Below are positions 1 to 7,039 of a stretch of 56,741 nt of DNA, piece after piece. Both the position numbers and the translations under genes were made by a program. Numbering within the stretch: the first letter of the stretch is position 1; each line of letters starts with the position of its first letter. The stretch is from UBA1181 sp045639525 (GTDB taxonomy: Bacteria; Bacteroidota; Bacteroidia; Bacteroidales; Paludibacteraceae): contig JAZUDI010000041.1 in the NCBI GenBank assembly GCA_045639525.1, positions 1 through 56,741 of the forward strand, read 5' to 3'. Under the pieces are notes generated by a model that saw only the letters and a list, made by a program, of their open reading frames with translations, searched no databases and was not told the DNA's origin.

Positions 1-78
1 TCTCTCTGGAAAAAGTACCATTTGTTTGGGATTGTAATCCCGAAAGTGTAACTTTGTAGCCATTAATTATTTGATTTT

Positions 79-101
79 CATAAAGATACGAAATCTTTAT
101 G
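79..101. repeat. Perfect 9-bp inverted repeat
   Basis: CATAAAGAT at 79-87 is matched by ATCTTTATG at 93-101 around a five-base loop. It lies just upstream of a terminator-like hairpin. It may belong to the 3' region of a gene left of the window or be an operator half; nothing else constrains its role. Confidence 0.5.
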
Positions 102-108
102 AGACTAC

Positions 109-142
109 AAAGCCCTAGCTTGTGAAAGTCGGGGCTTTTTTT
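109..142 (+). terminator. Rho-independent terminator
   Basis: AAAGCCC (109-115) pairs with GGGCTTT (132-138), and the second arm runs into a T tract. It would end transcription entering from the left edge. Confidence 0.6.
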
Positions 143-246
143 CACTCTTTTCGGTGGCTTTTATACGAAAAGAGGGCATATCAATTTTGATACACCCTCA
201 TCTTATAAAATAAATTGTTCAACCTCATTAATTTATCTGAAGGAAT

Positions 247-264
247 TATAGGACTTTAAAACAT
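247..264. repeat. 18-bp direct repeat, copy 1
   Basis: This 18-base sequence (TATAGGACTTTAAAACAT) recurs exactly at 605-622. The second copy overlaps the 3' end of the broken reading frame 279-617. Copy 1 can be read in the same frame to the same stop (GGA CTT TAA), so it may be the tail of an earlier tandem copy of that gene. Confidence 0.7.
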
Positions 265-278
265 AGTAATATTTTGTG

Positions 279-617
279 ATGACGAAAGAGGAAATTATAG
301 GGAAACGAGACAAGAAAATTTGCTCTCATTTGGAAAATAGTTCTTTATGGAAAAAAAATGTATTGCCAGAAATAATCACTATAATGGCGGATATTCTCAA
401 GTGTGGGTATAATGAAGTTTAGGATAAAACAATTATTGATTTTCAAGCTCTTTATAATGAGCAGGAAAGAGAGTGGTTCAAAGAGATTTGGTTTAAATCC
501 GCTTTAGAAAACGAAGAAATCAGTGACATCACTCAAATTGATCACATAGAAATCAAATATCCATGTGATTTAGAAATTGTAAAAGATTTAACATATAAGA
601 AAGTATAGGACTTTAAA
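279..617 (+). pseudogene. Broken hypothetical gene with in-frame TAG
   Basis: An ATG at 279 opens a frame of 112 codons to TAA at 615-617, interrupted by one TAG at 420-422. Both halves look protein-like in the same frame: the first ends ..CGYNEV, and the second is charged with aromatic residues (EWFKEIWFK, EIKYPCDLEIV). I do not recognise the family. The 18-base repeats suggest a tandem cassette of small paralogues that has decayed. A sequencing error at the TAG would restore an intact gene. Confidence 0.5.
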
Positions 618-622
618 ACATG
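605..622. repeat. 18-bp direct repeat, copy 2
   Basis: Exact copy of 247-264. It contains the stop codon of the frame that begins at 279. Confidence 0.7.
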
Positions 623-730
623 ACAATAGGTGGCAATTATAAGAAGCTGTTTAAAAATTTACGAAAAAGTTTCAATTAAAACACCCTATAAAGCCTCACT
701 TAAAAATCTTCAATAAAAAATTTAAATCAC

Positions 731-799
731 AATCCTAAAAAAAGGTTATATCTTCCCCTGTTTAGGTATGCGAAAGTATTGATAATGTGAATAAATTTG
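731..799 (+). promoter_or_regulatory. Promoter and putative AraC operator of the 822 regulator
   Basis: The -7 box TAAATTTG lies at 792-799. Upstream is AATCCTAAAAAnnGGTTAT (731-749) and then TTTAGGTAT (761-769). The same elements occur before the hydrolase gene at 4382 at identical distances from its -7 box. CCTAAA and TTTAGG also form a loose palindrome. Autoregulation by the AraC protein is inferred. Confidence 0.6.
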
Positions 800-821
800 C
801 GTTGTAAATTACATTGAAGTA

Positions 822-1709
822 ATGCAAGAAACACGTTTAGATACTATTCAGCAGTTCAACGACTACAACGGGAAGGAGACGCTTCATCCCCTTGTAAGCG
901 TCATCCGTGTGGAGAGCACGGAACATATCAAGGAATGTGTAATGCACTACGGCCTATATGCTATCTATTTGAAAGAGAATAAAGGCTGTAAGCTATCGTA
1001 TGGACGTACTCCCTACGATTTTGACGAGATGACGGTGACTAGTTTCGCTCCAGGGCAATCGATCATAGTTCAGCCCAATCCGGATGTGCCATTTGCCAAA
1101 TACACGGCGTTAGTTTTCCACCCGGATTTTCTAAACCGCACGTCGCTCGGCAAAAACATCAGTAGATATGAGTTTTTCGACTACACCTCCAACGAGGCGC
1201 TTCACCTCTCATCGCAGGAAATAGAGATATTCCGTGGCGTATTGGCGTTGATCCAGCAGGAGTTGCAACACCCTATCGACAAACATACGCGAGAGTTGAT
1301 AGTCAGCAACATAGAACTGCTTTTGAACTATCTTCTTCGCTTCTACGACCGCCAGTTTATCACCCGCGAGGAGATCAACCACTCCGTTGTGAAGAAATTC
1401 ATATCTTTACTTGACGAATATATTACTACCAAAGCCGATACGGAAGGTCTGCCAACCGTGGCTTATTTCGCCGACAAGTGTTGCCTTTCAACAGGCTATT
1501 TCGGCACATTGGTAAAGACAGAGACCGGGCGTACGGCCAAAGACCTCATCAATGAAAGGATTCTTGCGAAAGCCAAGGAGTTACTACAATCCGAGACGTT
1601 ATCGGTGAGCCAGGTGAGCCAGCAACTTGGTTTTGAATACCCGCAACATTTCGTCCGCTTCTTCAAAGGCCTGACAGGAAAGACACCGAACCAGTGGCGA
1701 GCAGCTTAA
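822..1709 (+). CDS. AraC-family transcriptional regulator
   Basis: The 295-residue protein has a variable N-terminal sensor region of about 190 residues and a C-terminal double helix-turn-helix (about 205-293). It ends in the typical signature around FVRFFKGLTGKTPNQWR. The full length matches AraC regulators without a dedicated sugar pocket. It is followed after 46 bases by a flavoprotein gene on the same strand, so the two are probably co-transcribed. The promoter pattern shared with the hydrolase at 4382 suggests this protein controls both units. A fragment of a second AraC tail survives at 5491, so the island once had another copy. The ligand is unknown. Confidence 0.9.
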   Translation: MQETRLDTIQQFNDYNGKETLHPLVSVIRVESTEHIKECVMHYGLYAIYLKENKGCKLSYGRTPYDFDEMTVTSFAPGQSIIVQPNPDVPFAKYTALVFHPDFLNRTSLGKNISRYEFFDYTSNEALHLSSQEIEIFRGVLALIQQELQHPIDKHTRELIVSNIELLLNYLLRFYDRQFITREEINHSVVKKFISLLDEYITTKADTEGLPTVAYFADKCCLSTGYFGTLVKTETGRTAKDLINERILAKAKELLQSETLSVSQVSQQLGFEYPQHFVRFFKGLTGKTPNQWRAA

Positions 1710-1755
1710 TATCAAACAGAATTAATCCAATACCAATTGAATAAAATTTGAAAAC

Positions 1756-2292
1756 ATGAAAAGAATAGTTGTCATCTCCACCAGTTTACGCGCCCACTCC
1801 AACTCCGACGCTTTGGCCAACGAGTTTATCCGTGGCGCACAGAATGCAGGTCACTCCGTAGAGAAGATTTCTCTCGTCGACAAGAACATACAGTTCTGCA
1901 AGGGCTGTCTCGCTTGCCAGAAATTGGGCAAATGCGTCATCAAGGATGATGTGAATGACATCATGGCAAAAGTGCTGAATGCCGACGTCGTTGTTTGGGC
2001 AACGCCTATCTACTACTACGAGATGAGTGGACAGATGAAGACGCTGATTGACCGTATGAACGCCATGTACTCTCAAGATTACAAGTTCCGCGACGTTTAC
2101 ATGCTCTCTACAGCGGCAGAGGACGAGGAGTTTGTGCCTAAACGTGCGGAAGCAGGATTGACAGGTTGGATCGACTGCTATCCAGAGTCAAGGCTTGCCG
2201 CTACCCTATTCTGCGGCGGTGTGAACGACCCGCATGACATCGAAGGCAACGCCAAATTGCAGACGGCATACGAGATGGGTAAGAACGCATGA
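1756..2292 (+). CDS. NADPH-dependent FMN reductase-like iron-sulfur flavoprotein
   Basis: This 178-residue flavodoxin-fold protein begins with the phosphate-binding loop STSLRAHSNS (residues 8-17). It carries a cysteine cluster at C48, C51, C54 and C60, the arrangement seen in iron-sulfur flavoproteins of the FMN_red family. The PIYYYEMSGQMKTLIDR segment is the conserved FMN-face loop. Such proteins are cytosolic and pass electrons from NAD(P)H or ferredoxin to small acceptors such as quinones. It is downstream of and probably regulated by the AraC protein. The true acceptor cannot be read from sequence. Confidence 0.85.
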   Translation: MKRIVVISTSLRAHSNSDALANEFIRGAQNAGHSVEKISLVDKNIQFCKGCLACQKLGKCVIKDDVNDIMAKVLNADVVVWATPIYYYEMSGQMKTLIDRMNAMYSQDYKFRDVYMLSTAAEDEEFVPKRAEAGLTGWIDCYPESRLAATLFCGGVNDPHDIEGNAKLQTAYEMGKNA

Positions 2293-2305
2293 TGGCAATG
2301 AAATA

Positions 2306-2440
2306 ATGACTGTAGAACAATCCAGAAAACACATGGCAGATGGGCTTCCTGTCGAATTACGCAAGCTCCTTGCTGAGCTTTGGGGGCATGAAGTTCCAGA
2401 GAGCATTGGCATGTTTCCTCCTTTTATCAAGAACGTATGA
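2306..2440 (+). CDS. Small ORF or remnant downstream of the flavoprotein
   Basis: ATG at 2306 opens a 44-residue frame ending at TGA 2438-2440. The peptide (MTVEQSRKHMADGLP.., ending IGMFPPFIKNV) has coding-like composition, but I do not recognise it. It starts 13 bases after the flavoprotein stop. Its own stop overlaps the ATG of the next fragment, so it may be the surviving piece of a longer gene or a genuine short gene of the operon. Confidence 0.35.
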   Translation: MTVEQSRKHMADGLPVELRKLLAELWGHEVPESIGMFPPFIKNV

Positions 2441-2520
2441 TAATTTGGAATCCCTGGCACGGTTGCCATAAGATCAGCGAAGGTTGTCAGCATTGCTATT
2501 ATCCGTCATGGCAAGCATAA
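2437..2520 (+). pseudogene. N-terminal fragment resembling DUF5131 (phage Gp37/Gp68-like)
   Basis: The frame begins MIIWNPWHGCHKISEGCQHC and stops after 27 residues. The W-N-P-W-H-G-C and C-x2-C-Y pattern is the signature start of the DUF5131/Gp37-Gp68 family, whose members are normally several times longer. The frame breaks just after the cysteine pair, where another gene's coding sequence takes over in a different frame. This is best explained as a deletion junction near 2500. Confidence 0.5.
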
Positions 2521-2632
2521 GCTCCTGCATCAAACACCATGGTATGATGAAGAGGGTAATGTGGCTGGATTGATTGAGTTGGCCATCGACCTGCCTGACC
2601 AGATGCCTGTTTTCAATAGAGACAATCAGTAA
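2444..2632 (+). pseudogene. C-terminal gene fragment, possibly PAS-like
   Basis: From about 2495 this frame reads HGKHKLLHQTPWYDEEG and continues to TAA at 2630-2632 with strong coding character. There is no plausible start codon: the frame opens only after a stop at 2441-2443, and the first part overlaps the DUF5131-like fragment. The HQTPWYDEEG..GLIEL pattern resembles the last strands of small PAS-type proteins, but that assignment is from memory and weak. Confidence 0.4.
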
Positions 2633-2645
2633 TATCATAAGATTA

Positions 2646-2727
2646 CATTATTTCGAATATAAAAATGTTAAAGTTGAGTTAAACTATATTCGTTATAATG
2701 TAATTTTCTTTTTTGTTCGTACTTTTG
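2646..2727 (+). promoter_or_regulatory. Promoter and inverted-repeat operator of the HipBST-like locus
   Basis: CATTATTTCGAATATA (2646-2661) and TATATTCGTTATAATG (2685-2700) are inverted repeats matching at 14 of 16 positions across a 23-base spacer. A -7 box TACTTTTG follows at 2720-2727, about 30 bases before the antitoxin ATG. Two symmetric arms beside the promoter fit cooperative binding of two HipB dimers, as known for HipB autoregulation. Confidence 0.65.
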
Positions 2728-2756
2728 CATGCGAAAGAATATAAAATTACCACATT

Positions 2757-2960
2757 ATGGCACGAACAAGTTTATCGAATACCGTCAAGAACCTCCGCAA
2801 GGAGTTCGGCATGACTCAGGAAGATCTCGCCCTTAAATCGGGTGTAGGCCTCAACTTCATACGCAATCTTGAGCAAGGGAAGGCAACGCTTCGCATGGAT
2901 AAGGTGAACCAGTTGCTCGACCTGTTTAATTATGAGTTGAAGGCAATGCCAAAAGATTGA
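2757..2960 (+). CDS. hipB: HipB-like antitoxin (XRE helix-turn-helix)
   Basis: This 67-residue protein is a single Cro/C1-type helix-turn-helix (TQEDLALKSGVGLNFIRNLEQGK, residues about 20-42) with a short C-terminal strand that usually pairs the dimer. Its length and position before two HipA-derived genes identify it as the DNA-binding antitoxin and autorepressor. It precedes the next gene by only six bases. The inverted repeat upstream is its likely operator. It lacks any longer C-terminal extension. Confidence 0.88.
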   Translation: MARTSLSNTVKNLRKEFGMTQEDLALKSGVGLNFIRNLEQGKATLRMDKVNQLLDLFNYELKAMPKD

Positions 2961-2966
2961 TAGCGT

Positions 2967-3305
2967 ATGGTACTGAGACAAGCAAAAGTATATTATAAGG
3001 AGCAATTAGTAGGATTGCTATCCGAAGTGGATAGCGGTTATGAGTTTGTGTATCTGCCAGAGTATCTTGCATCTGAAGGTGCAAGAGCAGTAAGCCTGAC
3101 GCTGCCATTGCAGGAAGAGCCATACACTTGCAATGTGCTGTTTCCCTTCTTTGATGGCTTGATTCCTGAAGGTTGGCTTTTGGACGTGGCAATTCGCAAC
3201 ACCGACATCAGCGTACTCGACCGCATGTCATTGCTCTTGCTCTGTTGCAAAGATTGTATCGGAGCGGTGAGTGTCATTGAAAGAAAGGAGGCTAGCCATG
3301 TGTAA
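2967..3305 (+). CDS. hipS: HipS-like protein (HipA N-terminal subdomain as a separate gene)
   Basis: The 112-residue protein matches the HipA N-subdomain 1 (Couple_hipA): a Y-x5-G-L turn near the start, then SLTLPLQ, FPFFDGLIPEGWLLD and a closing helix. In classical HipA this subdomain is fused to the kinase; here it ends at a stop that overlaps the kinase ATG by eight bases (ATGTGTAA, 3298-3305). That order and split match the described HipBST systems, in which HipS is the neutralising partner. Whether HipS or HipB neutralises here cannot be told from sequence. Confidence 0.8.
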   Translation: MVLRQAKVYYKEQLVGLLSEVDSGYEFVYLPEYLASEGARAVSLTLPLQEEPYTCNVLFPFFDGLIPEGWLLDVAIRNTDISVLDRMSLLLLCCKDCIGAVSVIERKEASHV

Positions 3306-4230
3306 ATGCCTGTTTTGCTACCGTCCACTTAATGCGGGGGAGATAGATTTCCACCCTACATGCTCCAAGAAATACTTCGGCACGAAGGAGGTTCCATCAC
3401 TTGACTATACACTCAAGGAGATTGACTCGTTGGCATCGCAAGTCATTGAGGAACAAACCTCTCTGACTGGTGTTCAACCAAAGTTGTCGCTTCACCTGAA
3501 CAAGCATGAAGGAAGCCAGCGACTCACTATCGTTGGACTTTGGGGAGGGTTTATCATGAAGCCGCAAACGGAAATGTATCCCCAGTTACCTGAAGTTGAA
3601 GACCTCACGATGCACCTTGCAGAAGTGGCAAAGATTGATGTAGTGCCTCACACCCTGATGCGAATGGTAGATGATTCGCTTTGCTATGTCACGAAACGTA
3701 TCGACCGAACATCGAAAGGCGAAAAAATTGCGATGGAAGATTTCTGTCAACTGACTGAACGCCAGACGGAATACAAGTACAAGAGCTCGTATGAAGCCAT
3801 AGGTAAGGCGATCCTTCGCTATTCGTCTGTACCAAAAATGGATCTGACCAACTTCATGGAAGTACTGCTGTTCTCATGGATTGTGGGCAACAACGACATG
3901 CACCTCAAGAACTTCTCGCTCTACGAGCCCAAGGAAGGCAAGCCACGCCTCACTCCTGCATACGACATGCTCAATGCTGCCATCGTTAATCCTCGAGACA
4001 AAGAGGAACTTGCCCTCACGCTCAATGGCAAGAGATCGAAGATAAAGGCAGATGATTTCATCAAAACCGCCACAACTCTCGGTTTGCCAGAAAACGTAAT
4101 GTCAAATCTCTTAGCAAAGTACAAGGCTCTGGAAGAGAAATTTATCACATGCATAAAGGATTCATTCCTAACGGAAGCGTTGAAAGATGCATATATGGAG
4201 TTGATTAGCAGAAGGATTGAGAAGTTGTAA
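3298..4230 (+). CDS. hipT: HipT/HipA-like serine-threonine kinase toxin
   Basis: I chose ATG 3298 because a strong AAAGGAGG ribosome site lies about eight bases upstream and the start overlaps the previous stop; this gives 310 residues. The N-terminus has a Cys-rich patch (C4-x2-C7, C22) typical of Bacteroidota HipA proteins. TSLTGVQPKL (54-63) is the phosphate loop that in HipA/HipT carries the regulatory serine. GNNDMHLKN places the catalytic Asp at 200 and Asn at 205. PAYDM places the metal-binding Asp at 223. All kinase residues are present, so the toxin should be active. Known relatives phosphorylate aminoacyl-tRNA synthetases; the target here is unknown. Confidence 0.85.
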   Translation: MCKCLFCYRPLNAGEIDFHPTCSKKYFGTKEVPSLDYTLKEIDSLASQVIEEQTSLTGVQPKLSLHLNKHEGSQRLTIVGLWGGFIMKPQTEMYPQLPEVEDLTMHLAEVAKIDVVPHTLMRMVDDSLCYVTKRIDRTSKGEKIAMEDFCQLTERQTEYKYKSSYEAIGKAILRYSSVPKMDLTNFMEVLLFSWIVGNNDMHLKNFSLYEPKEGKPRLTPAYDMLNAAIVNPRDKEELALTLNGKRSKIKADDFIKTATTLGLPENVMSNLLAKYKALEEKFITCIKDSFLTEALKDAYMELISRRIEKL

Positions 4231-4275
4231 TATAAATATTCCAGACACAAACCGAATGGCCAGTTCACAAGAATA

Positions 4276-4344
4276 AATCCTAAAAATTGGTTATCCTTCC
4301 TAATTTTCAGGTATATCCCAACACCAATAATATGAGTAATATTG
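4276..4344 (+). promoter_or_regulatory. Promoter and putative AraC operator of the 4382 hydrolase
   Basis: AATCCTAAAAAnnGGTTAT (4276-4294) and AGGTAT (4309-4314) precede a -7 box TAATATTG (4337-4344). Distances from the first element and from AGGTAT to the -7 box (61 and 28 bases, start to start) equal those upstream of the AraC gene at 822. The sequence between the elements has diverged, which points to selection on the boxes. Confidence 0.6.
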
Positions 4345-4381
4345 CAGTTGAATAATCAATTACAATTCAAGGAAGTCAGTC

Positions 4382-5485
4382 ATGAAACAATTATTTATCC
4401 TTACGCTCTCGGCAATTTTACTTAGTGCTTGCGCACAAAACAAGACAACAGAAGAGAACAGACCAAATACCTCCACAACACAGGAATGGGACAAGACCTT
4501 TCCGTTGAGTGAAAAGGTAAATCATGAAAAAATCACCTTCAAGACTCAATACGGATTTACCCTTGCGGCAGATCTCTACATACCCAAGACTGCCCATGGC
4601 AAAATGAAGGCTATTGCCGTTAGTGGTCCTTTCGGAGCCATCAAAGAACAATGTTCTGGCCTATACGCCATGACCATGGCCGAGCTCGGTTTCGTCACCC
4701 TCGCATTTGACCCTTCATTTACGGGTGAGTCATCCGGAGAACCTCGTCGTACGGCATCGCCCGACATCAACACCGAGGATTTTCTTGCCGCGATCGACTA
4801 TCTCGCAATGCGCGAAGATGTAGATGCAGAGAAGATTGGTGTCATTGGCATCTGCGGCTGGGGAGGTATCGCCCTCAATGCAGCCGCTGTCGATCCGCGC
4901 ATCAAGGCAACGGCCGCCATGACCATGTACGACATGAGTCGTGTGAATGGCAATGGTTATTACGATGAGTTCAACAACGAAGAGGCACGTTTTTCGACTC
5001 GAAAAGCATTGGCAGATGAACGCATCAAGGCGATCCAAAGCGGGAAGACAACTCATGGTGGTGGTGTTGTTGACCCATTGCCAGAGGATGCTCCTCAGTT
5101 CGTAAAGGATTATTATGACTACTACAAGACGCCACGCGGTTACCACGCTCGTTCCGGCAACTCAAACGATGGATGGCACACCTTCGGTTGTCAGGCATAC
5201 GCCAACACACGATTCCTTTACTACATCAATGAGATACGCAGTGCCGTACTCATCGTTCATGGAGAAAAGGCTCACTCACGCTACTTCGGCGAGAACGCTT
5301 ACGAGTACATGATGACTGGTAAAGCGGAAGGTTATGACGCTGTACGTAAGCCTAATCCCGTACCAGAGAACAAGGAACTTCTCATCATCCCAGGTGCCAG
5401 CCATTGCGACCTTTATGACGGAGGAAAAGATAAGGTTATTCCTTGGGGAAAATTGGCATCTTTCTTTAACGAAAACATGAAGTAA
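4382..5485 (+). CDS. Alpha/beta-hydrolase lipoprotein (dienelactone hydrolase-like)
   Basis: The 367-residue protein has a lipoprotein signal with the modified cysteine at C17 (LLSAC). An alpha/beta-hydrolase core follows: AVSGPFGAIKEQ oxyanion region, DPSFTGES, and the nucleophile elbow at GVIGICGWGG. The usual serine position of the elbow is Trp160, with Cys158 two residues before it. The acid/base end is intact, including HGEKAHSR and PGASHCDLYD with His341. The enzyme may use the cysteine, as dienelactone hydrolase does, or be altered. It should sit on the periplasmic face of a membrane. It shares its promoter type with the AraC gene, suggesting a common regulon. Confidence 0.82.
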   Translation: MKQLFILTLSAILLSACAQNKTTEENRPNTSTTQEWDKTFPLSEKVNHEKITFKTQYGFTLAADLYIPKTAHGKMKAIAVSGPFGAIKEQCSGLYAMTMAELGFVTLAFDPSFTGESSGEPRRTASPDINTEDFLAAIDYLAMREDVDAEKIGVIGICGWGGIALNAAAVDPRIKATAAMTMYDMSRVNGNGYYDEFNNEEARFSTRKALADERIKAIQSGKTTHGGGVVDPLPEDAPQFVKDYYDYYKTPRGYHARSGNSNDGWHTFGCQAYANTRFLYYINEIRSAVLIVHGEKAHSRYFGENAYEYMMTGKAEGYDAVRKPNPVPENKELLIIPGASHCDLYDGGKDKVIPWGKLASFFNENMK

Positions 5486-5490
5486 TCAAC

Positions 5491-5559
5491 GGTTTGGCAG
5501 GAAAGAGACTGAACCAATGGAGAGTGGCTAAGTTCATTAAAAAATTGATATGCCAATGA
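5491..5559 (+). pseudogene. Remnant of an AraC-type C-terminus
   Basis: The codons read GLAGKRLNQWRVAK, closely matching the end of the AraC protein encoded at 822 (GLTGKTPNQWRAA), with synonymous changes at several positions. There is no upstream frame, so only the tail of a second regulator gene survives here, five bases after the hydrolase stop. Confidence 0.6.
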
Positions 5560-5608
5560 AAGTGACAATAAAAATCGCTAATTTTCAACAAGGCAAAATA
5601 ATGAATCT

Positions 5609-5719
5609 ATGAAACATATACTTTCAACCCTTTTAATTTTATTGGCAATGACAATATCCGTTTCCGCACAATCATTATCCACACGTCAAAAACATTTGGC
5701 AACGATCGCCAGTGACTGA
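5609..5719 (+). pseudogene. Signal peptide and start of a lost secreted protein
   Basis: ATG 5609 encodes a good signal peptide ending VSAQ and then LSTRQKHLATIAS before TGA at 5717. The LSxRQ..LATIA start resembles exported carboxymuconolactone decarboxylase-family proteins that accompany AraC and flavodoxin genes in this phylum. In another frame the next codons (PVTDEQYVEANK, stop) look like the tail of an unrelated protein. The gene was probably lost by an internal deletion. Confidence 0.45.
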
Positions 5720-5755
5720 CGAACAATACGTTGAAGCTAATAAATAAAGCACGAA

Positions 5756-6880
5756 ATGAAACAATTACTATCTAAATTGCACCTTGTATTGACCGCTATC
5801 TTCATGATGGCTTGCTCCAATGAGGAGGTTGATGCCGAACCAGTGGAGGACAGCAATCAATTTACAGGATCCAAAACGCTCGTTGTCTATTACAGTTATA
5901 CCAACCACACAGAGGAGATTGTGGCTGATTTGAGAGAGGTGATCAACGCTGATGTGATTGAGGTGGAGCCGGAAGAGAAAGGATTGGATTTCTCTGCCAA
6001 CAATTATGCTATCGGTTCCGCACAATTATCCAAAATTAACAACAATCCCGAAGAAGAGAGCAGTTATCCATCTATTGATCCTATCAACGTGGATATGAGC
6101 CAGTATAGCACCGTTATTATCGCCACACCACTTTGGTGGAGCCAGATGGCTACCTATACGCAGACTTTCTTATTCAAATACGGCAAAGAGATGGAAGGCA
6201 AAAACATTGGTCTGATTGTCAGTAGCCACAGCAGCGGCATCAGTGGCGTGGAGGCGGACGCCAAACGTTTGGTGACAAACGGAAATTTCATGAGCAAGAG
6301 TCTTTGGATCAACAATTCCAACCATCCTAAACGTAGAACACTCATTAAGCAATGGCTGAAGAACATAAACTTTTCAGACTTAGAAGAAAAAACAAGCGCC
6401 ATGAATTTGAACGTCAACGGCCACAACCTGACAGTGGAACTAACCAACAACTCATCTACTGAAGCTCTTTTGTCTTTGCTAGAAAAAGGTCCTATAACAT
6501 ACGAAGCCAACGATTATGGCAACTTTGAGAAAGTTGGAGAGATCGCCTACACCTTGCCACAGAACAACGAGCAGATAACGACTCAACCAGGAGATGTTAT
6601 CCTCTACCAAGGCAATAACATTTGCCTCTATTATGGCACCAACACATGGGAATTCACTCGTCTTGGAAAAGTTCTGAACATCAGCGGCAACGATCTGAAA
6701 GAGATGTTAGGCGATGGCAAAGTCACCATCACCCTATCATTGCCTGGAACCACGGGCCTCAACACCGCAGCATCTGAAAAAATCCAATCAACGCACCTCT
6801 ACGACATCAACGGAAGAGTCATGACTCAAATACCTGAGAGCGGTTTCTATATCGAGAACGGCCAAAAGAAAATAAAATGA
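5756..6880 (+). CDS. Flavodoxin plus cyclophilin-like domain lipoprotein
   Basis: The 374-residue protein starts with a lipoprotein signal (MMACS, cysteine 20). Residues about 41-205 are a flavodoxin domain with the FMN phosphate loop VVYYSYTNHTEEI and the PLWWSQM loop. Residues about 215-330 match the small cyclophilin-like beta-barrel often found beside such flavodoxins (QPGDVILYQGNNICLYYG). The last 40 residues end in LYDINGRVMTQIPESGFYI plus a basic tail, a C-terminal motif common in secreted Bacteroidota proteins. The result is a membrane-tethered FMN protein, probably an electron carrier or quinone reductase. The fusion and surface signal are unusual for flavodoxin. Confidence 0.8.
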   Translation: MKQLLSKLHLVLTAIFMMACSNEEVDAEPVEDSNQFTGSKTLVVYYSYTNHTEEIVADLREVINADVIEVEPEEKGLDFSANNYAIGSAQLSKINNNPEEESSYPSIDPINVDMSQYSTVIIATPLWWSQMATYTQTFLFKYGKEMEGKNIGLIVSSHSSGISGVEADAKRLVTNGNFMSKSLWINNSNHPKRRTLIKQWLKNINFSDLEEKTSAMNLNVNGHNLTVELTNNSSTEALLSLLEKGPITYEANDYGNFEKVGEIAYTLPQNNEQITTQPGDVILYQGNNICLYYGTNTWEFTRLGKVLNISGNDLKEMLGDGKVTITLSLPGTTGLNTAASEKIQSTHLYDINGRVMTQIPESGFYIENGQKKIK

Positions 6881-6912
6881 CGCGACTCTTGCGCAAAGAC
6901 TCCTAAAGTCAT

Positions 6913-6920
6913 TATCTTTG
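6913..6920 (+). promoter_or_regulatory. Promoter -7 box for the 7040 gene cluster
   Basis: TATCTTTG matches TAnnTTTG, with CTTG at 6888-6891 as a weak -33 element at 21 bases. Downstream is a GGGGAA/TTCCCC hairpin (about 6929-6946) and a doubled ACAATAATTG (about 6964-6983), either of which could be a leader or operator element. Confidence 0.5.
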
Positions 6921-7039
6921 CACCGAAAGGGGAAAGTATCTTCCCCAAACAGCCGGGCAGGAGTACAATAATTGTACAATAATTGCCATGCGCCACTTGC
7001 GATCGATTTATTTTCACCGTAGAAACCCTCATTGCGAAT

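Noticed and set aside
420..422. Possible TAG codon reassignment in the frame 279-617
   Set aside because: No other gene in the window reads through TAG, so a nonsense mutation or sequence error is simpler.
6983..7039. TTG start adding 19 residues to the methyltransferase
   Set aside because: The added segment lacks coding character and the ATG at 7040 begins the conserved part.
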